In this document: one piece after another, positions 8,322 to 17,020 of the stretch
How positions within the stretch are numbered: position 1 is the stretch's first letter
Layout of the letters: every line of letters begins with the position of its first letter
From: an uncultured Pirellulaceae bacterium
Lineage (GTDB): Bacteria; Planctomycetota; Planctomycetia; Pirellulales; Pirellulaceae
Reading direction: 5' to 3'
Length of the DNA stretch: 45,192 bases
Assembly (NCBI GenBank): GCA_938036435.1
Contig: CALHPU010000125.1
Location: 1 to 45,192, forward strand
Notes under the pieces: generated by a model
The model's input: the letters and a program-made list of their open reading frames with translations, nothing else
The model's database searches: none
Told to the model about the DNA's origin: nothing
Position numbers and translations under genes: made by a program

Positions 8322-8711
8322 ATGGCAAAGATGACCAAAATGAAGAAGGCGGAGGTAAAGCCTTTCAAGGAGTCCTTGATCATCCTTCGCGCTCGGCTTC
8401 GCGGCGATGTATCGACGCTGGCCAATGCGGCCTTGTCGTCCAGTGGCGGAAGCAGCGGCTCCTCTTCGGTTCCAAGTCACATCGCCGATTTGGGAAGTGA
8501 CACCTACGAACAGGACAATACGATCTTGCTGATGAACAGTGAGGGCGAGACATTGACCATGATCGAAAGTGCACTTGAACGTATCGAGGGCGGCACCTAT
8601 GGTTTTTGCACTGAGTGTTCAGGCAAGATCCCCAAAACAAGGTTGAAGGCTTTGCCTTACACACCTTACTGTGTTAAGTGTGCAAGTGAAATCGAATCCG
8701 ACAACTACTAA
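8322..8711 (+). CDS. TraR/DksA-type zinc finger protein
   Basis: A 129-residue regulator-like protein. The C-terminal zinc finger is complete: CTEC at about residue 97-100 and CVKC about 20 residues later, in the ERIEGGTYGFC...PYCVKCA context of the TraR/DksA family (PF01258). The N-terminal half is helical with a Ser/Gly-rich linker (SSSGGSSGSSS) and an acidic DLGSDTYEQD segment. Family members such as DksA bind RNA polymerase in the secondary channel; that role is inferred here. The start ATG 8322 follows a purine-rich GAAAAAGAAAGAGAG stretch. The lspA frame begins inside its 3' end, suggesting translational coupling. A DksA-like gene just before lspA is a recurrent arrangement in bacteria. 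Confidence 0.9.
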   Translation: MAKMTKMKKAEVKPFKESLIILRARLRGDVSTLANAALSSSGGSSGSSSVPSHIADLGSDTYEQDNTILLMNSEGETLTMIESALERIEGGTYGFCTECSGKIPKTRLKALPYTPYCVKCASEIESDNY

Positions 8712-9363
8712 AGACACTCAAATATCAGACGTTAACGATTCGGCTTTAGGCCGCAACGAGAGTATATCGCAGGACAAGTCGCTTCTCATCAGGCGGTTTG
8801 TCCTGTTTTTTTGTGTTGCGGGTTTGATGCTGCTTGCGGACCTTGTTTCCAAATCGATGGCATTTTCGTCATTCTTTGATCCCACGCAAAACTTCCAGTC
8901 CCCACACTATTGGGTTGATGGAATTTTTGGCATCCAAACTTCGACCAATCCCGGTGCCTTATTTGGAATGGGCAGCGGTTATAGTTGGCTGTTTGCCATT
9001 CTCTCGGTCGTTGCACTTGCTGGAATCGTCTTGTGGCTGTTCGTCTTTGGAGCGGGCTACGATTTGTTTCTGACCCTGACTCTAGGGCTGATCTCAGGAG
9101 GTATCTTGGGAAACCTCTATGACCGACTGGGTTGGGGCGCACTTCCCTCGTATCCAGAATCGATCCATACCAATGTGCGTGACTGGATCCTGTTTCGACT
9201 CGAGGGCGTTCCGTTTTTTGATCCGTGGCCAAACTTCAACCTAGCCGATTGCTGGTTAGTTTGCGGAGCGGCCCTATTGTTTTTTCACGCCCTGTTCCTA
9301 GCACCGCCTGATGATGTCAGCGCTGCTGAAGAAGAAGATGCACTCCATGTCAACCGAAGTTAA
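8671..9363 (+). CDS. lspA: Lipoprotein signal peptidase (signal peptidase II)
   Basis: An integral membrane aspartic protease that cleaves prolipoprotein signal peptides after lipidation. It carries DLVSKSMAF at the end of the first span, the NPGALFGMG motif, GNLYDRLGW with one catalytic Asp, and PNFNLADCWLV with the second. Four membrane spans are visible. The N-terminus is extended by about 40 polar residues and has no ATG: candidates are GTG at 8671, 8680 or 8686, all inside the preceding dksA-like gene. The first in-frame ATG (8827) would delete the first span. The overlap implies coupled translation. The window encodes at least one likely substrate, the cytochrome lipoprotein at 19744. 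Confidence 0.93.
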   Translation: MLSVQVKSNPTTTKDTQISDVNDSALGRNESISQDKSLLIRRFVLFFCVAGLMLLADLVSKSMAFSSFFDPTQNFQSPHYWVDGIFGIQTSTNPGALFGMGSGYSWLFAILSVVALAGIVLWLFVFGAGYDLFLTLTLGLISGGILGNLYDRLGWGALPSYPESIHTNVRDWILFRLEGVPFFDPWPNFNLADCWLVCGAALLFFHALFLAPPDDVSAAEEEDALHVNRS

Positions 9364-10153
9364 CCCACGCCTTGAGCTTGCCAATCGGATTGCGGTTGAA
9401 GCAGGAAAAATAACGCTCAAGCATTTTCGCAATGCATCACTAAGCGTCATCAAAAAGGGTGACGGATCACCGCTGACGATTGCCGACCAAGAATCCGAAA
9501 CGTTCCTTCGTGAGCAAATCGCAGCAAGCTTCCCCGATGATGCGATTGTTGGTGAAGAGTACGGTGCGACCGAGGGCACGTCTCCATATACTTGGATTTT
9601 GGATCCGATCGACGGCACCAAATCTTTTATCAGTGGCGTCCCGCTATATGGCACAATGGTTGCCGTCGAACGAGAGGTAAGCAGCGGTAATCGCGAGAGC
9701 CTGATCGGTTCGGTGTACTTGCCGGGAATCGACGAAGGAATCTTTGCCTCTAAAAGTAACGGGGCTTGGTATTTCACGGGCGACGCGTCTCCGTCTCGGG
9801 CTCAAGTATCAAAAACATCCACCCTATCCGATGCGGTGTTGGTAACCTCGGAAGTGGAAACGTTTGACGAACGTGACGCGCGTGATGTTTACACTCGCCT
9901 TGCCGCAGCAACTTGGTTCAGTCGCACTTGGGGGGACGTGTATGGATATCTGCTGGTTGCCACGGGGCGCGTCGATATCATGATCGATCCCATTTTGAAT
10001 GTTTGGGATGCGGCCGCGGTCCAGCCCATCATCCAAGAAGCCGGCGGCCGCTTCAGCGATTGGTCTGGAACAAGCAGAATCGATGCTGGCGAGGCAATCG
10101 GCTCCAACGGAATATTGCACGAGGACATCTTGAGAGTGATCAATTCTGATTGA
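9347..10153 (+). CDS. hisN: Histidinol-phosphatase-like IMPase-family enzyme
   Basis: A 268-residue Mg2+-dependent phosphatase. The motifs are GEEYG (E70/E71), WILDPIDGTKSF (D86, D89) and NVWDAAAVQPIIQEAGG. The wording around them (GTKSFISGVPLYGTMVA and WGDVYGYLLVATGRVDIMIDP) matches the HisN histidinol-phosphatase branch rather than inositol phosphatases. The substrate is therefore probably histidinol phosphate, with another phosphate monoester possible. The frame is open back to ATG 9311. I chose ATG 9347 because it has a GAAGAAGAAG purine tract about 9 bases upstream and starts at the usual family position. It overlaps the lspA end by 17 bp. Convergent with the next gene. Confidence 0.85.
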   Translation: MSTEVNPRLELANRIAVEAGKITLKHFRNASLSVIKKGDGSPLTIADQESETFLREQIAASFPDDAIVGEEYGATEGTSPYTWILDPIDGTKSFISGVPLYGTMVAVEREVSSGNRESLIGSVYLPGIDEGIFASKSNGAWYFTGDASPSRAQVSKTSTLSDAVLVTSEVETFDERDARDVYTRLAAATWFSRTWGDVYGYLLVATGRVDIMIDPILNVWDAAAVQPIIQEAGGRFSDWSGTSRIDAGEAIGSNGILHEDILRVINSD

Positions 10154-10187
10154 CCGCTAGAGCAACGATTTGTGATCCAGTGGTATG

Positions 10188-11078
10188 CTACCGCCGAACT
10201 GGTTCGGACGGGAACCGGAAGCCAACACCGGCAACCTGCGAGCGCGATTCACCAAGGCAGCCATAAGGATCGGCGCCGGGCCCGCAAAAGCCATTGTCCT
10301 TGCGTTGATAGTCAACCAATCTAAAGTTGACCAAGTGATCAAACAAATCGTTCACTTTTCGACACCGACACGAGGCTTGCCCACATCCTTGGCAGCACCC
10401 CTCTCGATTGGCACGCTTGGCCGACAATGGCTTGGGCCAGTAAACGGAAAATTCCGGGCGTTTGTCACTGCAACCTTTCTTCCCGCATGAGCGTCCTCCC
10501 GGTTCGGTGTCCTGCCATGGCATTCCTTGGTTGCCGATCCCGCAGTGCGGACTCTGACAGCCGCAGTGACAATCTCCCACCTCGCGTTTGCAAACGCTAC
10601 AGGGTTTCCTCGGGTCGATAGGGTAGGGCGACCGATCACGGTACAAATCCCACGTCTTCACAGGATGGTGAGCTTCTTTTTTGGCCTTCGCTTTTGTCTT
10701 CGTTTCCTTTTTAGCCGCTTTTTCGCCACGCTTCTTTTTTTTGGCCGAAGTTTTCTCATCAACGGGTGGCTTCGACACGGGCTTCTTTTTCTTGACCTCC
10801 GGTTTCGCTACTTCTTTTGCTTTTAATTTTTGAGAAGTCCCCTCTAAATCGATTTGGTCAACGCGCGGTGGCGCAGGTTTGGAAACAGCTGGAGCAGGCG
10901 CGCTGACCGCCGTATCAGTGGCACTATTGAGAGGGTATCGATCTCCAGTAAAATACTGTCGAACGGGTTGTTGCAGAGCCGGATCTTGCCAATTCTGGGC
11001 ATTGCTGGTGATGGGAATAGCCGCCGAGAGCAAAAAGGCAGCAAACAGAATCAATGAACCGTTGGTGTGGAAACTCAT
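10188..11078 (-). CDS. Secreted Lys-rich, Cys-rich hypothetical protein
   Basis: A 296-residue protein not assigned to a family. ATG 11078 is preferred over the longer frame (11147) because it begins a good signal peptide (MSFHTNGSLILFAAFLLSAA, cleavage near SNAQ/N). Residues about 60-150 form a Lys/Ala-rich, highly basic linker with KKKK runs. The C-terminal third is cysteine-rich: CSVCKREVGDCHCGCQ, CGKKGC, CCQGCGQASCRC and FCGPGADPYGC, 18 or more cysteines in pairs that suggest metal binding or disulfides. It ends with a basic tail. The basic linker might bind polyanions or the cell wall. Role unknown; the gene converges on the hisN-like gene. Confidence 0.7.
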   Translation of the reverse strand: MSFHTNGSLILFAAFLLSAAIPITSNAQNWQDPALQQPVRQYFTGDRYPLNSATDTAVSAPAPAVSKPAPPRVDQIDLEGTSQKLKAKEVAKPEVKKKKPVSKPPVDEKTSAKKKKRGEKAAKKETKTKAKAKKEAHHPVKTWDLYRDRSPYPIDPRKPCSVCKREVGDCHCGCQSPHCGIGNQGMPWQDTEPGGRSCGKKGCSDKRPEFSVYWPKPLSAKRANREGCCQGCGQASCRCRKVNDLFDHLVNFRLVDYQRKDNGFCGPGADPYGCLGESRSQVAGVGFRFPSEPVRR

Positions 11079-11284
11079 CGAACGATCTTTTTTAAGTGAT
11101 TTCAAAACCAAAACGACGACCAACGATAAACTTGCGTTGATTGCCATATTCGTTAGATCGGTAAAACTTCCGCCAGTCCGGACATTCTTTCATTTGTGTT
11201 CGGGTTAGTAAAAACAGGCAGACTTTACGGCCTGATATTCGAAGACCAGCACAAGAAAGCGCGGAAACTGATAGCACTGAAATG

Positions 11285-11743
11285 CTATCTGTTGGCCTGT
11301 CGTAGACCTTTCAGACGCGCTTCACAGGCTAGATTATAGGCTTCCTCGTCTCCGTGGCTGTGAATCGAAAACGAGCGCGTCCGCCGTCGCCCCCGACCAT
11401 CGGTCCACTGAGCCACCCAATACCAGTATGAGTACTCGTATTCACCACGAATGTCCTTTTGCTGGTGCAGCCTGACACCGACCATTCCCGATTTGTTCCT
11501 CGCAGAAGGATGTTCTGCACGTTCTTGGGAACTGTAGTGGGATGAACGGTGCTCTATTTCATCGCGTCGTTGCTGAGCTGCAACGAGCGCGTTACGTTTT
11601 CCACTGTGTCGCTGATCCGAGAAGAACTCCTCGATCTTTCTTCCGCGTCGCTGGATCCTCATCGACCAGCCTCCAGTCACTTTTCCAGTCTGGCTAACGC
11701 GCTGAAGCCTAGAGATATTTCTACGTGGATTTTTGCGAGGCAT
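11285..11743 (-). CDS. Small protein with two AP2-like DNA-binding repeats
   Basis: A 152-residue, strongly basic protein. Starting at ATG 11743 (MPRKNPRR) it contains two copies of a three-strand plus helix pattern. Copy one runs from about GGWSMRIQRRGRKIEEFF to a helix with NALVAAQQRRDEI. Copy two has GMVGVRL, YWVAQWTDGRGRRRTRSFSI and a helix EEAYNLACEARLKGL. The G-V-R, W-x-A-x-W and F-S...A-x-x-A spacing is that of AP2 domains (PF00847), known in bacteria mostly from mobile-element endonucleases and as free-standing proteins. No HNH or integrase motif is present, so it is probably a free-standing DNA-binding protein. The frame extends to 11851 but that extension is hydrophobic/basic and looks non-coding. 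Confidence 0.65.
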   Translation of the reverse strand: MPRKNPRRNISRLQRVSQTGKVTGGWSMRIQRRGRKIEEFFSDQRHSGKRNALVAAQQRRDEIEHRSSHYSSQERAEHPSARNKSGMVGVRLHQQKDIRGEYEYSYWYWVAQWTDGRGRRRTRSFSIHSHGDEEAYNLACEARLKGLRQANR

Positions 11744-11877
11744 AGAACGTTGACGTAGCAAGCAAACAAAAGGCGGGAACCGAACCAAGAAACAGTCAAA
11801 CTGCTGTCTCTTCTTAATCCGCAACATGCCAATGATAATTGTTGCCCGCATCTATTGTCAATCTTCGGTGGCCGCAA

Positions 11878-12885
11878 CTATTGCGCCGATGTTTTGAACC
11901 CGTCAGGACTACCAGAAATCAATCGGCCATGCTCCATCGGCCAGCTCGCCATCTGATATCCGTGCGAGTGCAACCAATTCTTGATCTCAGAGTGTTCCTG
12001 ATAACTGTCAGGATAAACCCATACCGATACTGTTGTTGTTTCTGGAGAGTACTTTTTCAGTCGAGACATCCACTGTGAACGGTCGGACTGCAGCGCCAAA
12101 TCCACTGGCTCACCCGCATTTTGGTCAACGGGAATCAGGTCGAACTTGCGAAACTGCACGCGTCGTTTGGCGCCTTGACCGCGCGAATCCAGATCGTATT
12201 GCAAGCGAAAGTTACCCACCGGACCGATCGTTTGTTTGGTTTTCTGAAACGATTTATTCTCAGCAATCAAGCGCCAGTGCTGCTTCATCGCATCTACCAA
12301 TTCGTCCAGCGGCACCCAAAGTAATTTTCCATTAGCGAGTCGAAAGTGAACCTCTTGAGTGAAAACTGTCCGGGCGATTGGGCTGGGATAATGTTCAATG
12401 GTTTCGGTTTTAGTCATGGGCTCGGTCGATGCTTTCGCACTTTCAAGGGCGGCAAGTGTCGCTTGGGCATCGGCCAATTGACGCTGAAGATCCAGCTGCT
12501 TGGTTTTCGCAACAAATGCAGCTTTGTCTTTTTGATCAAGTTCGTTTGTCTGTTTGTGAACAAGTTGCCGAACGGTTTCCAATTCGACCATACGTTGATG
12601 GCGGACGTCGGTTAACTGTCGAGCATACGCCTTTTCATGGTCAATCAGCGTCTCAAGTTGTTCATTGTCGATCTCAAGCTTTTTTAGTTCCAACTCTTGC
12701 CGCTGCGATTGCAGCACGGCTTGATGAATGTTGGATTCAAGATCTTTATCGACGGCCACAATTGCGCGAGCAGCAGCACCGGCGTGAGCACCAACGATGA
12801 CGATCAAGATGATCAGGATCCCGACAAGGTTGGCGACGATGTCAAGAAACGCATCCTGTCCGGTAGTAATGCTAGATTTATTCAT
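11878..12885 (-). CDS. ExbD/MotB-like single-span protein with coiled coil
   Basis: A 335-residue protein. It has a short cytoplasmic N-terminus, one span at residues about 16-35 preceded by D11 and D15 (DAFLDIVANLVGILI), then a long heptad-rich periplasmic coiled coil (about 45-150) and a C-terminal domain. D15 at the N-end of the span is placed like the proton-carrying Asp of ExbD, TolR and MotB. No OmpA peptidoglycan-binding domain is recognisable at the C-terminus. It is the last gene of a three-gene operon and overlaps the preceding gene by 4 bp (ATGA). Together with the ExbB-like gene it probably forms an ion-driven motor complex. What the motor drives is unknown. Confidence 0.7.
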   Translation of the reverse strand: MNKSSITTGQDAFLDIVANLVGILIILIVIVGAHAGAAARAIVAVDKDLESNIHQAVLQSQRQELELKKLEIDNEQLETLIDHEKAYARQLTDVRHQRMVELETVRQLVHKQTNELDQKDKAAFVAKTKQLDLQRQLADAQATLAALESAKASTEPMTKTETIEHYPSPIARTVFTQEVHFRLANGKLLWVPLDELVDAMKQHWRLIAENKSFQKTKQTIGPVGNFRLQYDLDSRGQGAKRRVQFRKFDLIPVDQNAGEPVDLALQSDRSQWMSRLKKYSPETTTVSVWVYPDSYQEHSEIKNWLHSHGYQMASWPMEHGRLISGSPDGFKTSAQ

Positions 12886-14507
12886 TCGACAACCTCGACA
12901 ATCAAACCACTTTGATCCAGCAATCGCTGTAAATCTTCAAACCTCTGCTCTCCGCCGGGCAATACAGAGAAACGCAGCTCTGGTTTCCAGAATGCATTTG
13001 CCCCCGCGATACCCCAAAGATCGATGGTTTCCCATATTTCAGAAACCAGTACATCTACCGAATCCCTTGTTTGCGATGCCAATGAAATAGTGGCAACAAT
13101 TTTGTCCTGCGAGAGAACATGCAACTGCTCCCTGCCGCAGCTCACACGAATAGGCCTGACGTAAGCTCGGGCACCGGTTGTTTGGGAGGGCAAAGCCCAA
13201 TTAGCGCCGCGCGTGCGGGCAATACTTGTCGCCGCTGACGTTTGCGAGGGCGCTGATTTTGGACTTAATCCTAGCTGTCCTTGCCCGCCCGACCCTAACG
13301 CTTCGTTTGCTCCGTTCGACTGGCCGCTGACCGAACCAACTGTATTTTTCGCAGCAGCTGCACTGCGACCGGTTCGCCTGCTGTGAAAACTTACCTCCGC
13401 GCCACCAGCATGACTGGCAGAAGAAAATTCCTGTTCGTCGTTACTAGCTTGTTGTAAGCGAGGACCACTGCTTTCTTCTGCATGCGATGGGATATCACCA
13501 GCAGCAGTTTCGGCGGAACTTCCGCGACCATCCCGCCAAGCGGTACCGAACGTGGTGCCTCGGGTTCGGGAGCGTGAGACGACCGCCAATTGCCTACGGT
13601 AAGCCGTCGCGATCGTCGATCGAATCTCGCTCTCCAAGAGCGCGTCCGAGCTGCCAAACTCTAGCGGAACATCGCGATCTACAAGTTCATAGCCAAATTC
13701 ATCGTCCCAACTCTTCATTGCTCGCCGCGCCAAAGAGTACGCCCACGCTCCTTCTGGGCGCACGACCAACAACGGATAGGGCTTCGTTTCGTCGTCTGCG
13801 AGGCCGTGCTTTTGATAGTACTCACGAATTGCCAACAAGGCAGAATCAAGAACATTTCCAATACGATTCGGATCAACAAAATCTGTTTTGCTTAACCGAA
13901 TCCCAAGAGGCTGTAACGTTAACCCTTTCGCATCGCATTCAACATAGATGGGGCGACGCGAGGTTCCTCCACCGCCTGAGTAAGGAACAATTTGAAAGTT
14001 GGTCTTGGCGGTAACCTGAGTTGTACTCAGGCGGTTAAGCTCGATCTTTCGCTGAACGTTGGCGAGGCTTTCACTCAACTGCTCCAACTCTTCATCAGAC
14101 ACCGCGTCTTCGTTTTCAAGCTTGCGCTTTTGGTCTCGCCTCTTTTGCAATTCGCGATACTGAAGATAGACCGATCGCGCTTCAAATTCCAAATCTTTGA
14201 TTTGCTGCTGCAGGTAGCTACGATCGGATTTCGAAATTGCCAGTCGCTGGGACACGTCAGCGCGAACTAACTCGACGTTCTGGGCTTCAAACTGCATCAG
14301 CTCGCCACGCTCTAACACCTCAGTCAGCCGCTGCTGCTGTTCCTCTTGACTAGTCGCGGCCCGTTGGTCTGCCTCGCTACTTGCGGACTGAACCGAAATG
14401 ACCAACAGCACGATCAAAATCCCCAACGTGCAAATCAAGACCGCCAAGAAAGGGAATAGCGATACCGTGAGGCGTTCGGATTGCCTGCGTTTTTTTGATC
14501 GATTCAT
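12882..14507 (-). CDS. Single-span coiled-coil protein, second ExbD-like partner lacking the span Asp
   Basis: A 541-residue protein. A basic N-terminus (MNRSKKRRQ) is followed by one span at about 17-39 (SLFPFLAVLICTLGILIVLL). A coiled coil runs to about residue 170, and there is a globular region with AWAYSLARRAMKSWDDEFGYEL. A Ser/Ala/Gly-rich linker (about 300-430) leads to a second small domain at the end. The FPFLAVLICTLG span is placed like that of ExbD-type proteins but has no acidic residue, so it could not carry protons itself. Related planctomycete proteins are usually called hypothetical. It lies 11 bp after the ExbB-like gene and overlaps the next gene by 4 bp, so the three products are very likely made together. 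Confidence 0.7.
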   Translation of the reverse strand: MNRSKKRRQSERLTVSLFPFLAVLICTLGILIVLLVISVQSASSEADQRAATSQEEQQQRLTEVLERGELMQFEAQNVELVRADVSQRLAISKSDRSYLQQQIKDLEFEARSVYLQYRELQKRRDQKRKLENEDAVSDEELEQLSESLANVQRKIELNRLSTTQVTAKTNFQIVPYSGGGGTSRRPIYVECDAKGLTLQPLGIRLSKTDFVDPNRIGNVLDSALLAIREYYQKHGLADDETKPYPLLVVRPEGAWAYSLARRAMKSWDDEFGYELVDRDVPLEFGSSDALLESEIRSTIATAYRRQLAVVSRSRTRGTTFGTAWRDGRGSSAETAAGDIPSHAEESSGPRLQQASNDEQEFSSASHAGGAEVSFHSRRTGRSAAAAKNTVGSVSGQSNGANEALGSGGQGQLGLSPKSAPSQTSAATSIARTRGANWALPSQTTGARAYVRPIRVSCGREQLHVLSQDKIVATISLASQTRDSVDVLVSEIWETIDLWGIAGANAFWKPELRFSVLPGGEQRFEDLQRLLDQSGLIVEVVE

Positions 14508-14518
14508 AGGGCCTCTTC

Positions 14519-16573
14519 TTAAGCAGCCCTGTTTGACCTAGACGCAGATTTCATTTCAGCATCGTGGCCGATTCGTTGGTTGTTGCGGAATTGGACACGC
14601 TCTTGCATTGTCTTTGAGTCCGGCATTACTACCTGATCTAAGCTTTTCGGCGCGTTCTTTTTCAACAACTGCTTTAGAGCATTCACCGAAATCCGAGCCT
14701 GAGATTCATCTCTGCCAGTTGGTTTTGCTTCGGTTTTTTTGGCAACAAATGGACTCTTGCGAGGATTGATGATCATCGGCGAGGGCCGCGAGAGGCGAGC
14801 AGGTTTTTCGCTAACCGCTGCGTGTATTTTCAAAACACTCTCAGGCTCTTTTACCGGACTGGAATCGGCAACCAACGTCGCCGTTTTCTCTCGCATCGCC
14901 GTGACTGCTTCTGATCGCATGAACATCACTGGCTTGTTTGGATCTCTCCGGCGTTTGACCGGCACAACAGCTTTATCAATCGCGACTTCTTTTGCCGGCG
15001 TCGCCGCGTCCTGATCACGACCTTGGTTCAACTTGGCAAACGCTTTGAACGCCTTTGCTTCTGCTATCGCAATTTTGGATGACGTCGGATTCAGCGGAGC
15101 AGTTTTCGGCAGCGTGTTTCGCACAGCGAGCTGCTTGTGCTGTGAAACCTTGTTGGCGTCACCGGAATTCTCAATCCATTGAGTCGATTGTTTGACCATT
15201 TCAGCCTGAGCAGCGGTTTGCTTCTTCAGTTGTTTTCCCTGAAGCGTCAGCTCACGAGCGACTTGCGTCAACACCTCGTGCATGTCAGTCGTGGCTTTGA
15301 TGGCCGCTTTTTGTTGGTCAAGGGCCTCATTAAAGGAACTGGAATCTTCCATCGTGCCGACCAGAGAATGAACACTCTTGGTCTGTTCGATCATCTGTTC
15401 CTGATGTTCTTTCATCAGCCGAGCGTTTCTTGAGAGCATTGTCTGCCACTGCTCCCAGCGAAAGACGGTTGATTGGTTAGCCTTCTCGATGGCCTGTCCA
15501 AGGTAGTCAGCAAGATTCTCTACGTTCTCCTCTAACGCCTCGCTTAATCCACTTCGGACCACGTCGCTGGTTTGAGTCAACGAAGCCGCCCAAGCCTTTT
15601 CGGCGGAAGCAATAGTTTTCTTCCAGATGTCAGTTTGATTGGTAACGACGTCACGCGTTGCCTCTAATACTTCACGCCCGATCTTGTCAAAGCTTCCATT
15701 GGCGGCTGAAGCCATGGTCATGTCGTATTGATCAGCAATCTCACGGCGGGAGCGTTGGTCGACCAGTTGCAATAACTGAATCTCAAATCGCTCGACAAGG
15801 AACTGGCCAAACATCAGAACCATCGATAGCGTCAAAGCTAACGCCGTCGTATCGAACGCCACATACAGATTGCTCTGCAGTCCGTTCATCATGGCTTGAA
15901 AATCATTTTCGGGGCCCGGCGAAATTCCACCGAGTGCTTGTGAGATTCCCAACACCGTCCCAAGGAAGCCAAGCATCGGCGTCGCCCAGATTAAAATTCG
16001 CGCCAATGAGTACCGTTGGTGCGATCGGTCTAGGTCCAATTCCGCCAGATACTTCATCTCTTCTTCAACACCCGAGACAGAACCGGTTCGGTAGATGTAG
16101 TGAAGCGTTTTGACCAAACGATTCCAAAGATAATGCGTCTGTGTCCAAGCAGGCATCTCCAACAGCTGCTCGCCATGCTCGACGGCGCGTTCTACCTCTT
16201 GATCAATGTTACCAATCGCATCGTTCTGACGCAAAACGGGGGATTGATCCTTGCTCGGCTCCAGATCAGAAAGCTGAATCGTCTTTTCAGAACAGAACTG
16301 TTCAAAAACGTTGTAAGCGATCAAGAACAGCGATGCAGCACCAATCAAGAACATCCCAACGGTGACCTTGCTGATGGCATGGCCTGTTAGATAACGCAGG
16401 ACCATTTCGTCTGCAACGTGGCCCTTGTTGATTGCCCATGCCAACAAAAAGTACAACGCAAGCCCGATGCAAATTGGCGTCAACAGGGAAGGCAATACCG
16501 AAAGCCAACCAGAGGACCGTTTCGTCGAATGCCGGTCGGTTTCTAAATGTTCACTGGGCGTCGGATGATTCAT
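14519..16573 (-). CDS. MotA/TolQ/ExbB-family proton channel protein with long C-terminal tail
   Basis: A 684-residue inner-membrane protein. Four spans are visible at about residues 24-48, 69-91, 193-217 and 236-258. The TolQ/ExbB signature is clear: ATPMLGFLGTVLGISQALGG in the third span and AFDTTALALTLSMVLMFGQF in the fourth. After residue 260 comes a long predicted coiled coil of roughly 180 residues, then a disordered, Lys/Ala-rich tail. ExbB and TolQ are normally 220-250 residues, so two thirds of this protein is extra cytoplasmic material. It heads a tight operon with two single-span partners. This resembles an energising stator with a cytoplasmic tail, the layout also seen in ZorA, but no other Zorya gene is present. 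The start is ATG 16573. Confidence 0.85.
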   Translation of the reverse strand: MNHPTPSEHLETDRHSTKRSSGWLSVLPSLLTPICIGLALYFLLAWAINKGHVADEMVLRYLTGHAISKVTVGMFLIGAASLFLIAYNVFEQFCSEKTIQLSDLEPSKDQSPVLRQNDAIGNIDQEVERAVEHGEQLLEMPAWTQTHYLWNRLVKTLHYIYRTGSVSGVEEEMKYLAELDLDRSHQRYSLARILIWATPMLGFLGTVLGISQALGGISPGPENDFQAMMNGLQSNLYVAFDTTALALTLSMVLMFGQFLVERFEIQLLQLVDQRSRREIADQYDMTMASAANGSFDKIGREVLEATRDVVTNQTDIWKKTIASAEKAWAASLTQTSDVVRSGLSEALEENVENLADYLGQAIEKANQSTVFRWEQWQTMLSRNARLMKEHQEQMIEQTKSVHSLVGTMEDSSSFNEALDQQKAAIKATTDMHEVLTQVARELTLQGKQLKKQTAAQAEMVKQSTQWIENSGDANKVSQHKQLAVRNTLPKTAPLNPTSSKIAIAEAKAFKAFAKLNQGRDQDAATPAKEVAIDKAVVPVKRRRDPNKPVMFMRSEAVTAMREKTATLVADSSPVKEPESVLKIHAAVSEKPARLSRPSPMIINPRKSPFVAKKTEAKPTGRDESQARISVNALKQLLKKNAPKSLDQVVMPDSKTMQERVQFRNNQRIGHDAEMKSASRSNRAA

Positions 16574-16719
16574 AGCGATAGCAAACGTGTGTTTTGAGTG
16601 ACTGCCGCGTTACGAACGAACCTGTACGACAGACTGTATCTCTTGAATCGGAATGTCTCGCTCATCCGGAACAGCTTTTCTGGCCTCCGTAAGCAAGAAA
16701 AAAAGAAATACTTGCCTCA

Positions 16720-16857
16720 AGCTAAAATATTGCTGCATTGGCAAACTTTAGCTAACCCTGAAACTCCACCATCCCGATAATGGCTTTATCAGACATGAGG
16801 ATATCCTAGGGGGGAAAGCCCGGATCGCCAGTTCGCTGGCGTCTGGGCTTATTTTTT
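16720..16857 (+). ncRNA. Candidate small RNA or attenuator leader before the eboC-like gene
   Basis: Three hairpins occur in order. AGCTAAA/TTTAGCT (16720-16726 with 16747-16753) has a nested TTGC/GCAA. GATAA/TTATC lies at 16776-16790. Last is a full intrinsic terminator at 16816-16857. No plus-strand gene lies upstream for more than 6 kb, so the terminator must end an RNA that begins in the divergent promoter region. The product could be an independent small RNA or a leader controlling read-through into the eboC-like gene. No known riboswitch consensus was recognised. Confidence 0.4.
16816..16857 (+). terminator. Strong intrinsic terminator upstream of the eboC-like gene
   Basis: AAGCCC (16816-16821) pairs with GGGCTT (16845-16850). 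Inside, CGCCAG pairs with CTGGCG around a TTCG tetraloop (16826-16841). A run of six T follows at 16852-16857. The T-run is only on the plus strand, so it acts on rightward transcription. Confidence 0.8.
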
Positions 16858-17020
16858 GCGCCTTTTGAGAGCCAAAAAGTCTACGGAACCGACGGGAAGT
16901 GCCAAAGCGCTTAAGATAAGGCAAGAGAGAGCGGCTGGATCAACAGTGCTCCTCTTAGGCCGCTCGACCTCTAAGGCCAATCCGTCGGGCCAACAACAAA
17001 CTCAGGAACTTTCATCGCCC

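Noticed and set aside
11878..16573. Zorya-type defence system
   Set aside because: The long-tailed ExbB-like protein plus ExbD-like partner recalls ZorA/ZorB, but no ZorC, ZorD helicase or ZorE nuclease is present, the second partner is extra, and neighbours are housekeeping or unrelated genes.
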